Source: Amyloporia xantha | Taxonomy: Eukaryota; Basidiomycota; Agaricomycetes; Polyporales; Adustoporiaceae | DNA: 64,000 nucleotides | Reading direction: 5' to 3' | Assembly (NCBI GenBank): GCA_036971615.1 | Contig: JAYKKR010000038.1 | Span: 124,001 to 188,000, forward strand | Part shown: positions 11,048 to 21,550 of the stretch, one piece after another | Numbering within the stretch: position 1 is the stretch's first letter | How the letters are laid out: every line of letters starts with the position of its first letter | Position numbers and translations under genes: made by a program | Notes under the pieces: generated by a model | What the model was told of the DNA's origin: nothing | Database searches by the model: none | Seen by the model: the letters and a program-made list of their open reading frames with translations, nothing else

Positions 11048-13933
11048 CTAGGCCTCACCCTCGTCCACGAATATGTCGGTGTAATGTTCCAGGATTGTCT
11101 CGATTGCCTACATATTCTATTTAGTTAATCAAATGTCATTCTTACGCCCAGAACCACGTTACCTTGTTCTGTAAGGATGCATCTGCCATGCCATTCATTT
11201 GGCCGTTGATACCAAGCTGACCCTGGCCAAATAGTGTCGGACCGAAAACGATGGCCAAATTCTGGATCGACATCGCGTTCTGAGACTCATGTTCGGCAAT
11301 CCTGTACGTGTCGTGAATATACATCAGGCCAAGAATTATCAATCGACTTACTTATGCAGGTGCCCCATGAAGTATTTAAGAGTAGAATAATTGGGGTCTG
11401 GCAAGTCATTGACACGTTCGTGCAAACGGATGTGTCGTAATCGTTCATTATCGTTCCCTGACGGCAATGAGTTAAGAAGTCCGCGAGGAGGTAGCGCGGA
11501 CTTACTTGCGGCATCTAGGAAGGCGTTATGCAGGCTGGACGTAAGCAACGGGTCCGGTAATTCGCGGAGCCAAAGTTTGAGCACGCTCGTGACATTGCTG
11601 ATATCAGACGACCATTCGTCGGCGTCAAGGTTCACAGAATCGAGATCTACATCGGCGTCCGGCGATATCAGTACACGGTGCATGAGCTTGCTAAAGAAAC
11701 TACTCACCACGGTCAAGCCGTTCCTTCAGCTTCGCGACCTTGCTCATAGTTCCACCGATCCGGTAGACACCCTGAGACTCCAATCCATACTTCTCGATAG
11801 CCTCGCAGCACTTGACCATAATCGGCGGGACATCGACGTCGTCTCGCCCCATCTGCTCTGCCAGATCTACACCAAACGTGGGTCGACCTTTGTCCGGCAT
11901 CTGTGAATGTGCTGTTGCTGGAGAGCCCGCTGCCTGGGAAGCGAGTGCAGGGATTGGTGGAAGCTGCGATGACCAAGCGGTTCAGAATGTGTTCAAGGGA
12001 ATGTCGTCACTGAAAACCTACGAAGCCTTCATCCCTCGGGCCGTCGCGACGCGGGCCTCGACTGTTAGCACCCCCGTGCGCAAAGGCATAGTTCTGCATG
12101 TAGGTTTTGAAGTCGCTTCGGTTGTCGATGGCTTCCAGCGACGCTCTCAGTCCTGGCGCAGCTATACAGACCAACTGATCAGCAAACACGTGGATGGTGG
12201 TCAACAGATCATTACCGTTTTCTTCAGTGGGCGTCAGTGTAGTGCCTTCTTGTAGGACAATACTCTCGCAGAGGAAAGCATACCGGGACAGATGATACTG
12301 CATGCCGAGATCAATCTCGTCCACGCATTCTTTGAGGCCCTATTCAGCCGCTTGGTTAGTCTCAACTATCACCACCGTAGAAGCGCATTACTCGGAGCAA
12401 CCGTGGGTATTGGAAGTTGAAGTATTCTTGGCGAATAGCTTGTGTTTCTGTCACCGCCTTTCGGTATGCATCCGACTCCCTTGACATCCTGGCACGGATA
12501 TCTTCCTCTTGTCGTTGAAGCTGAAACACAAGAACAGAGTTATAGCTTCAGCTGCAGGTAGCGGATGAGAGGGTACGAACGTTTCCCGGGTTCCTCCCCT
12601 TGAGTAGTAATCCACCCTTCGCGACAGCTTTGCCTATTGCTCGCTTTCCGCCGACACCCGCAGGTGACCTGCCTTGAACGGGGGTATCTCGATAGGGCTC
12701 GCCCTCTTTCTGCAACAACAGTCGCTCGAGTTCTTCCGCAGTAATATCGAACTTGGTCTTGCATTTCTCTGTCAATGTTTCTGACTCTTGCAGAGCTTTC
12801 TCATAACGACCGGCGAGTTCTTTTGTCTGATCATATGGTTCGATGTGATACTCTGAGAGCTACACGCTCTGAGACTACTCACTGATTTTCTACTCCTGTC
12901 TACCTCTTTGGCCAGTGTCGACAACTCGTCGCTCATCTCGTGCAGACGCGCTCCGAAATGGATCCTATTAGAGCCCATATATTCGTGAGTTCTCAACGCA
13001 GATTGCCAAGCTGTGACGAAAGTTCTGAAGGATGCGTTCAGGTCAGCGATACATAGAAGAGTCGATTGGTGTCGCACCCAGCTTTCCCGTCGCTCATCGA
13101 ATATGCATCAGACGTCATTTTCGCCAGCTTGTGCAAGTTACGCCCGTATTCTTCCTCCATTATTGCTCTCTTTTTGAAGAACGAGGCCGCTTCCTGTACG
13201 AAATATTAGATAACATCTAGGCACCCCTCTACGTATGGCATGGAGAACCGCGTAACCCATGCATTCCCCATATTATTATACGTACGGTGAACGTGCGTAT
13301 ATTTCCGGGGCCCCAATGTATTATAACACTGCATGGGATCGTAGCACTGCGACGACAAAACACTAAGGCCTCCACTGCGACACCGTCGCCAACTACCAAC
13401 GCATACATTGCCCCAGCTATGTTCCATGCCACAAGTAGAATGTAGAAAATTTATACACACTCTGCAAGACACCATACTCTGCTTGATTCGGTCTAGTAGC
13501 AGCGGGATCCCGCACTGTCAATGAAATCCGTTTCCATTAAGCCTCCCAGCACTGAGAATGAACAAATGAACAGGATACTCACGTCCATATCACATAATGC
13601 TCGTAAGACGTTCTCGTCAAAACTCGGCTCTACGAGTGTTGCACTGTCTATGGTCGCGTTGTCCGGCACTTCCGTAGCCGCAGGTAGAACGCTGTCACGC
13701 CATCTAGAGCCAGACGGCCGGGTAGGTGACTCTGCACTGGAACGAGGTGGTGTGTTTGATTTGGTGGGGGTGGGAGGACCGGCACCGTTGAGGTCGAGGG
13801 ATTCGCCAGAACCGACCTGGTGGCCTTGAGAGAGAGGCAGGCGACCGTAGCCGTTATGTACTTGAGCTGAGTGGTGGGTATCAGAGCCATCTGCGTTCTC
13901 CCAAGAGGACGGCGAGTAACGCTCCTCGCTCAT
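11048..13933 (-). CDS. F-BAR and RhoGAP domain protein, Rgd1-like
   Basis: Rho GTPase-activating protein with membrane-binding F-BAR domain, the architecture of yeast Rgd1 (GAP for Rho3/Rho4 at sites of polarised growth). The N-terminus is Ser/Pro-rich and disordered (MSEERYSPSSWENADGSD..). The F-BAR region contains CGIPLLLDRIKQSM, ASFFKKRAIMEEEYGRNLHK and AWQSALRTHEYMGSNRIHFG. The RhoGAP domain starts FGVDLAEQM and carries the arginine-finger block ESQGVYRIGGTMSKV, the block LKLWLRELPDPLLTSSL, and MSIQNLAIVFGPTLFG. It ends ILEHYTDIFVDEGEA. At least ten short introns are inferred. An in-frame upstream methionine codon at 14080 would extend it by 49 residues; I prefer 13933 because the extra part has no domain character. 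Confidence 0.88.
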
Positions 13934-14129
13934 CGTCGTCGTCGTCGTTGAGGGGGTTAGCCTCGCCACTGGCCAGAGATGAAGGCAGCGAGCAGAAAGT
14001 GCGAGACTGGTGGCTAGGGCACGTCGGGCGCGTAGATCTCGACTTATGTAAGCACATCTTACTATGAACTTTCGCGGCAATCTTATCAGTCCGTCTCAGT
14101 CGGCTATAACAACAAAGCCGGTGCCAATG

Positions 14130-15529
14130 TTATTGCACAACGCCTATCCATACCTCTACAGGGTCCCCTCCCGCGCCGCACCTCTCTCCCACCTTTTCGA
14201 AAGTTATGCCAATCTCTCGCACCATATCCCATAAAGAACGCTCTCCTGGATCGCGCTCTTTGTACCCCAGAAGGATCAGAGGGCTCCGTGGTTTGGCTCC
14301 TGAACATATAGCAGAGGCTCCTAGGCGGATGAGACCAGAAAGGGTACGGATCAGGGAAGGAAATGATGATGTGTTGTAGGTGACATCGGCCATTCTGCGG
14401 ATAAGCATCATATCAGCGAGGGATGAACAACGGACGCATTGATTCTGACGAAATTCACATGATGACATCGAGCCCGTTTCGGATAGCAGAAACCTCTTCC
14501 GGAAAGTGTTCGTCGTCCCAATCGAGTACAAATTGCTTGCGGACGCGTGGAAGCAGACTTGAAGAGATTCTCATTGGCGGAGATATTATGGACGAGGAGA
14601 GGCATAGCGGAAGCTACGCGTGGAATTTATCAGTCGGCGGCATTATCATGGGTCCTAAGATCCTTACCGAGGTCGGTGGTAATGATGAAACCTTCGCTGG
14701 AGGGTTCCTTCCCAGAACGCAGAGCACCCAACGTCAACGATACGATGCCAGTACCAGCACCTTCAAAGCCTCAATAACGTAACAACCACGGACACTATAC
14801 ACGTACCTAGTTCGATGATATGCCTCGCTTTGGGAGACAGCAGAGCGTCTGCGAGATCACGGACAATAGGGGACATTCCACCGGTGTTTTCACTATTGGC
14901 CATGTCGACAATCCATGAACTCAATCCGATGCCACTGTCCCACACTTTCTAGCGTATCTTGCACAACGTTGTAAACCTGACGTAGCATGCTTTCACACCA
15001 CACGTACCTTGTCCAAATCGAACGAAGTTTGCTCCTTCACGGTCATGAAGACCTGGTCCTGGGAGTTCAAGGGAATCCTGTAAACCCGTTCAACCTGCTC
15101 CTGCTTCCCGGTGGCTTTTCCCTTCGCACTGCGGGCGCTGAAGAGTATAGGCATAGACATAACGGGGAATGGCCTCTCCCCAAGCACAGAGGAAGCGAGG
15201 TTCACTACATGCGGGTTCCCCTGCGCGTGAGCAGTGAGAACGAGGCGACACGACTGGCCTTCCCTGACGCCAGGAGGAAGCGAGACGGATATCTCCTTGT
15301 AAGCGCTGCTTTGTCGCCAGTTGGTCAGTTTTTGCGGTTTGGTGATTATTGGAGGTGCATTATTCTGATCAGAAGGTAAAAGGCAGTTCGACCACGCGTA
15401 AAAGATTTCTTGAGAATCTGCGCAGAGGTCGGTACGTAGGTCATTCGCGACTTGGGGTGTTATTGAGATAGAACCAGCGGGGGAAACCTGCGATAGAGGC
15501 GGTCGAAGAAATGACAGATAGTAAAACAT
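14130..15529 (-). CDS. METTL21-type protein lysine methyltransferase
   Basis: Seven-beta-strand SAM-dependent methyltransferase of the METTL21/EFM family, which trimethylates lysines in chaperones or translation factors. An N-terminal region of about 170 residues (PPLSQVSPAGSISITPQVAN..) precedes the catalytic fold. Visible motifs are the family tryptophan segment KVWDSGIGLSSW, motif I across an intron (IIELG joined to AGTGIVSLTLGAL), MPLLVHNISANENL, VLDWDDEHFPEEV, and the DxxY-like post-motif II (MADVTYNTSSFPSL). It ends GDPVEVWIGVVQ. Introns were placed at GTACGTG (about 14806) and GTGAATTTCG (about 14459), among others. The substrate is unknown. Confidence 0.82.
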
Positions 15530-16682
15530 CAGAGTCAATAATAATGTAAAGATGTCTCAAGCTGTCAATGTAAGAAGAGATCGTGACGGCTTGTCTTTTT
15601 CCGCTCAAAATGCGATGGATCTGACCAGGACGACCGACGCGCGCTAATTGGACGTGTAAATGAATGATCACGTGCGCGCATGCACGACGCGTTCGATGCC
15701 GGGTCTCAGCGTATGTTCTCGACCAGGTGAAACTAGCGTCTTTACCCGTGGCTTTGCCACGTAAGGTTTGAATACAAACAATATGAATAATTTATAATCT
15801 AGTGTCTTCTAGTGACGCTACCTGTGGCTTCGCCACAGAGGTGCTCTGCACCTCCAATTGAACAAATATAATGAGTTAGATTCAAATTCGGATTGTTCAC
15901 TTTGGCACGAACCCAGTGTGCCCACCAACGGGCACTTCGTGCCCGTGACCCGTTCCCATTGCAGGGAAGTACAGCAGTGAGCACTAAAGGCCCGGGGGCG
16001 CTTCGCACCCGTCGTTCCCATTCAGAGTGATTTAGTAGCAACACTTTATTTAGAATCAATGTGCGAGGAAGGCATCGGGAAGTATACCGAGACTGGTTCC
16101 CGTTGCAGCCACTGCACCCGGGACTACTCCCGCATCGCACGCTATAGGGACAACCCGTTGAGCCGGCCCCCGTTCCCGATGCAGTGGGCATGCTGTTTTT
16201 TTGCTGTAAATATATTACATTTTTGTGAATCCTTGCACCTGAGCCCGTTCCATTAATGCTGTATTTTACTTTGAATCCTTGCGCGGGGGAGACCCCCGCG
16301 GACCCCCCTGCCGCTGCGCGGAGCCCGGTGCCAACTCTCGCGCTGCGCGCGCACGTCCTATGGGAAGACCTGCGCCATCGCGTGGCAGCCACGCGGCCAA
16401 CGTGCGCTCCACGCGAGTTACGCGCGCCACATCGACCCCGTCGTCCCATTATCTTTAGATGAAACCAGCCTCAAGACCTCTGCTTGAAGCCATCAGGTCC
16501 TGATAATTCGTGTTTTTCTAGGCTGCTTTCAAAGGTGCCATTTTGTTCAAGAGGGTTGAAGCCCTGCTCTGTGACAACGAGGCGCTCCTCGAATTTGCTG
16601 CTTTCGACCTGATCGCTGAATAATTATCGAGACGGCTGCTCTGAGAGTATACTAGATTGTCCTGATCGTCAGCAAGTCGATT
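15530..16682. other. Non-coding block with short hairpins and repeated GTTCCC motifs
   Basis: This interval contains a series of small near-perfect hairpins with 3-nt loops: 15747-15761 (CGTGGC/GCCACG), 15822-15838 (CTGTGGC/GCCACAG), 15839-15853 (AGGTGC/GCACCT), 15929-15945 (CGGGCAC/GTGCCCG) and an imperfect one near 15995. A loose motif GTTCCCRTTGCAG recurs at about 15950, 16016, 16096, 16170 and 16241. GC content jumps at 16270-16450. A 216-codon minus frame runs through it, but its translation looks like read-through of repeats. Possibly a non-autonomous repeat. Confidence 0.45.
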
Positions 16683-18284
16683 ATGCTCTTGACATTACGC
16701 CCCTGTCAGCGTCTTCCTCGAGTCTCCTCTCGCTCGCTTTCGTTCACCGCAAATTGCCGATCACCTCGAGGAATCCTTAATCATCATGTACGCCACGCAA
16801 GCGAGCCAGTGCAGCAGGCTTCGCGACAAGGAACACTTCAAATAAACAAAGTGAAATCCTTCGCTGAAGAGGTGAAGCCCCCCTCGGTACGAAATCAAGT
16901 AATCGTGAGTAACGCTCTGCATTTACGTCTTATTCTCATCCGGTCTAGTAATCGTTGCAGTTCTTCGTCGTCGGGTCGCTCGTCACGTTCGGGGTAGCGG
17001 CACGGCTGACGAACCTAGATACCTACTACTGGACGAATAGGATCACCGAGTCGGGAGTTATCTACAGGCTCAAAAACCCTACCAATGACGAGCTGAGGTC
17101 GACGAGATATCAAGCCTTGCTAAAAGTACATATATGGTTCATTTTTACGGTGCCCAAGCTCAGACAGCTACCTAGAGACTACTTGCGGACCTGGACAGAT
17201 TTCGAGAGGCTGTCGCAGGGCTACCGCAGGACATCAAAGCCATGGCCGTGTACAGTTACGCCTCGGTCGCCCAATCAATACTGAACACGTCAGAGGGCAA
17301 GCGATGTGTTACGCCATAGGAGCGGTCAACGGGCTGGTGTGGCTCGCATGGCAGCTGCCTCGATTACACCCCTTCATGATGAGGGCTTTCGCACATAATC
17401 CGCTGTCCGGGCTATCCTACACTATGTTGACCTGCACATTCAGGTATACTTGTATTCTTTTCATTGTAGGTGCACTCCTCACTCCGCAATTCTTTTAGTC
17501 ACAGCAGCTTCTTCCACCTGCTTTTCAATATGTTGGCATTGACAAGTTTCGGTAAGAATATGCTGCTCTAGCTATTTCCCAATCTTCAATATTATTCCGT
17601 ACAGGTGCCAGTGCAACCTTGTATCTCCAGAAGACGCAACAAAACGACCCGACACATCTTCGAGAATCGACGAGCCAGTGGCACTTCCTGGCGTTCTTCA
17701 TATCCGGTACGTGTCTTCCTACCCGCCTGCAAACTCCCGCTGATATTGTCCGCGACCTAGCCGGGTTGTTCTCCTCACTGGTCTCGCAGGTCGCCTCTGC
17801 ACGAATTATCTACCCCAGACTCGTGGCGAAATTGATGCCTGCAGCTTCTCGTTCGACCGGCGCAGGCGCGGCTCGATCCACAGTGAGCGCGAATGCAGAA
17901 GAGATTACGTCCGTCATAAAGCCGTCGCTCGGTGCTTCGGGAGCCATCTATGCCGCCGTCACCCTGACGGCCATGGCGTTCCCTGACACGCATGTAGCGC
18001 TCATTTTCCCGCCGACGCCGCCTATCCCTATACAATACGGTGTCTTCGGTCTCATGGCGGCAGACGTGCTTGGCGTCCTCCGCGGCTGGAAGTACGTGGA
18101 TCGAGGAAAAATTCTTATACCTTCACGCTCTGACTTGTTGTCTTCACGTAGAATGTTTGACCATTATGCCCATCTAGGGGGCGCGTTGTTCGGAATATGG
18201 TATCACTCCTACGGTGGGAAAGTCTGGGAGTCCTGCAGGGAGCTGACCCTCGGTTCGCTGCCGCGTTCGCTCCGGAAGGAATGA
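16683..18284 (+). CDS. PCP1: Mitochondrial rhomboid protease (PARL/Pcp1 type)
   Basis: Intramembrane serine protease of the inner mitochondrial membrane, which in yeast processes Mgm1 and Ccp1. The N-terminus is Arg/Ser-rich without acidic residues (MLLTLRPCQRLPRVSSRSLS), a mitochondrial presequence. Then a first transmembrane helix (FFVVGSLVTFGVAARL), a helix before the rhomboid core (AIGAVNGLVWLAWQLPRL), the HxxxN region SSFFHLLFNMLALTSFG, the catalytic serine motif GASGAIYAAVTL, and the catalytic histidine helix HYAHLGGALFGIWYH. It ends SLPRSLRKE. Six or so short introns are inferred; the one near 18095-18152 joins GVLRGWK to MFDHYAHLGG. An insertion of about 45 residues (LVAKLMPAASRSTG..) precedes the serine motif. 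Confidence 0.88.
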
Positions 18285-19565
18285 ATGAGACTGTTGTGTT
18301 TTGGTACTGCTTACGACTGGTGAACGCTACAACCACCGCTCAATATCACTGATTAATAATTCATTTCGGGACCTATGAACCTAACGTGCTGCGCGCGTGT
18401 GTGAAGCAAATGCCCATTGTAAGGAGCGGTCGGATGTGCGGCTACGACGTCTTCCATGCCTTGCTGCTATTCGCCTCCGCTCCACCAAGCTGAAAACAGT
18501 CGTGGCGACACGTTCCCAGGGGCACCCCAGGCCAGGCCGACGGAGGCAGGGGCGGCCGCCGCGCAGGAGAGGGAACGTCTAAAGTCTCCTAGAATAGCAC
18601 AGTGCTACGAGGACCTACAATTGGTCGGCGTTACGCAATCCTGTGTCGGCGTCCGGCAATTCATAATGAGACGGGCCAGGGGCCAGAGTCTGCGCAGAAC
18701 GCGGAAGTCCAGGCACGGGCGATGAATAGCGTTGGCACGATCTGGAGAAGACTCACAGGGCCCCCCTTCCCCCCGCTTCGATTCGCGTGCGCGCGCGGGG
18801 AGGTCTACCGTGTCGCCTATGGGACTGGGAATACATAGAACACGCGAAGTCGCCAGGCACGAGAAGTGTCCTCCTACCCTGATCCCGACCACATCTCCTC
18901 AATGAACACAACAGCGTCCGACGAACTCCGCCGGATCCAAATGTGTAGGTCATCGGGCCGCACCTTGGGTGGTGACAAGCAGGACAAAGTCAGCCATACG
19001 CGGCGATGTCGCACCGAGGTGGCCACGGCCACCCGTCGCGAAAGCTGGGCCGCGCTGAGCCGCACCACCCAGAGAGTAGCACGACATGAAGGACCCTTGA
19101 TCTCTGGTATTGTAGAATGACAAAGCGGGTAGTGGTGAACATTCACACAACGGTAGATGCGTTTACGACGGATGCACGTCTGGTGACGCACACGTTCAGA
19201 GAGCAAACATAGCGCGAATGCGAAAGGCGAGTGAATAGATTTAGCGCACCCAATGGCAGCGCGAAGAACGATCAGACCACACCACCACAGCAGCTAGGGG
19301 TCGTCCAATGCTGACGGTCCAGACCAGAATCAAAGGGGGGGTGGAAATTCCCTAGCAGAACCCTGAGTGATTCGTCACGGCACACGAGAGCACGAGAAAG
19401 AGAACGAGAACTTGATGCAGTGATGACCCGAAGAGAGCCTGGAAGAAAATATCGCCGTATACGGACACCCTCTTCCGTCTCGACATGATGTTGGCCGGGT
19501 GACAGCGTGATTTAGTAGGGTCTCAACCAGATAGTGAAGACCGTCTGCCGTTCGGTGTTGGTAAT
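18285..19565. other. Intergenic, GC-rich, no supported gene
   Basis: CpG-rich sequence with overlapping short frames on both strands and no family features. A poly-G run (GGGGGGG) lies at about 19335-19341. Confidence 0.45.
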
Positions 19566-21030
19566 ATCCACACGTTGATCTGCTCCAGAATGGCCAGCGC
19601 CACGTCCAGGATATGTGGCGCATCATCAACGTACTTGGCAGCGACGCTGACAGACAGGCAGCAGTCAGATATCGCAGAAGCCAGCCACAGGCGCCAGAAT
19701 TGCCAAAAGCTTTCGTGAAATCGGCAACTCGACGGGCAGATAGCTTGCCCGAGTCCGGTACTTTGAACCCGAAATGCCTGCAGCACGTACTAATCAATAA
19801 ATGACAGCGGGAAATTTCTTCGCACACACCGCACCGTGAAGACGGAGCTTCACCTAACCATTTGGTCCTTTCTGCACACCAACGATCACACGCCGAGTCG
19901 GTGACAAAGCACCGAACCAACCGAAGTCTAGCGGTCAGTGAGTGGCAAACAGCATCAGTTCCGGGAGTAATTAGTGACACGGCCTTGAAACACCCATCAA
20001 TCCAAGGACAACGGCGCCACTGTCAAAATCAACGGGGTGCACCAGCAGCCCAGCAGACTATTCCGACGCCTTCTGCCATCGTCGTCCGGGGAAGGCGCAG
20101 ATCGTCATCAGTCTGCACTAGGGCAGCTGTGCACTGATCGGCGAAGCACCTCAATTATAGCCGGTCAAGCCAAATACCATCCCGGGCGAACATAGACCCA
20201 TAAATTTGGTCATTGGGTACCGCTATTGCTCTGGCATGCCAACGCGGATGTAGCGGATTTTCCAGCAGGACTCACTAAAGCTGAAAGAGGGAGCGGTATA
20301 GCCCACTGGCAGGCCCTTGGCCGTCTTCAGAAAGAAAAGGCGCTTCGATGGCGGGGGATTGCCTGTTTCCTGTTTCTGTAGCAAATGCAACCACAGAGCG
20401 GCCTTTAGTCCCCTTGCACTTCCCTGTGTCATCCGCCACAGAGTCGTCGCAGAGGAAGCTTAATTAACCAATTCAGGACAAACCCGCCTACCACAAGAGA
20501 AGTCCGTGTCCTTGCATTTTCACTAGAGTTACATACCATAACGTTAGCCCCTAATTTTCTCGCCTCTGCCTTAATGAGTAGATAGAACGGACTGAACTGA
20601 CATATTGATTGAACGTGTCCCCCTGGATACACCGAACTTCTCGGCGAACTAAGCTCGTGTCCGGGCGCAAGTTGCCAGAGCAGTTATGATAGAGCGGCTC
20701 GACCCTCATCATCATCATCCAGTAGCATTGCAGCGCCGGTCGTCCTCGAGGTATCGCGGAACATAGAGGGAAGTGATCACGTCGAAGCGCCAGATTTCCA
20801 GAGCGCTGTGGAATGATGCGGGGACTTGAAGCGCCGAGTCTAGACTCCAGTAGCTGACTAGCGTATGGCGTCCACGGTGGATGATGCGATGCGGAGAAGT
20901 GCTACTGGGTCGAGAGGCTTGTGGCTGACAGTGTTATATAGATGGCGTGCTGGGTAGCGGTCGTCTATGGATCGCGCCGGCGGGGGTGGTGCGGCAGGTG
21001 GCGAGAACGGGGAGGACAAGCATGAGTAGT
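19566..21030. repeat. Diverged direct repeat, left copy (upstream of the NACHT-WD40 gene)
   Basis: This segment aligns in the same orientation with 39540-41120. Shared landmarks, in order: GATCTGCTCCAG, ATGTGGCGCATCATC, CTTGGCAGCGACGCTGA, CCAAAAGCTTTCG, CACCTAACCATTTGGTCC, CCAAGGACAACGGCGCCAC, CAGCTGTGCACTGATC, AAGGCGCTTCGA, CCGTCCTCGAGG and its left-copy variant, ATTTCCAGAGCGCTG. Small indels and many substitutions separate the copies, so the duplication is old. No intact gene is seen inside; a minus-strand stretch reading KYVDDAPHILDVALAILEQI (about 19564-19630) hints at coding origin. Confidence 0.8.
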
Positions 21031-21106
21031 CGGAAAGCGCGTGGCGGGTCAAATGGGAGTGAGGCAGGACAGAGCGAGGAAAGCGAACGATCGCGAGCTT
21101 GAGAGA

Positions 21107-21158
21107 GTATTCAACTATTGAACATTGAACGTTGAACGTTTGAACATTGAATATTGAA
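21107..21158. repeat. Short TTGAAC-type tandem repeat
   Basis: Five to six imperfect copies of ATTGAACGT-like units in about 50 bp, roughly 400 bp upstream of the receptor start codon. Confidence 0.6.
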
Positions 21159-21550
21159 TAAATAATGCTTCAGTCAGTTCAGTCGCACCATAAGCGCCCA
21201 CTGCCCCATGGGGGGCACCGACAGCCACTCCCTACGAATCTGCTGCAATCCGCCTACTTACATATAGGCTATAGCTATGCGCAGCCAGCTGCCGCCTCGG
21301 TGAGCTTCCTGCATCTTGCGACCTGCGTAGCTATCGGTGGATGCTCTGTAGCGCCCACGCTGATATCAAACGCTCTCTGTCGACTCGGCGATGCACGAAG
21401 GAACAAACAAAGCCAAGCTAAGTGCAATGCTTGGAACACGCGTTCCCGGGTTCCTCAGGACGTCGCCTTGCTTTGCGACCCATCTTTGCACAGACCCCCC
21501 AAGTTGAAAGTTTTCAACCTTTACCTCTCGAATTTGCGAAATACAGCATC

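Noticed and set aside
15799..16449. 216-codon minus-strand frame in the hairpin block
   Set aside because: The frame crosses hairpins and repeated words, has no family features and no codon-like pattern.
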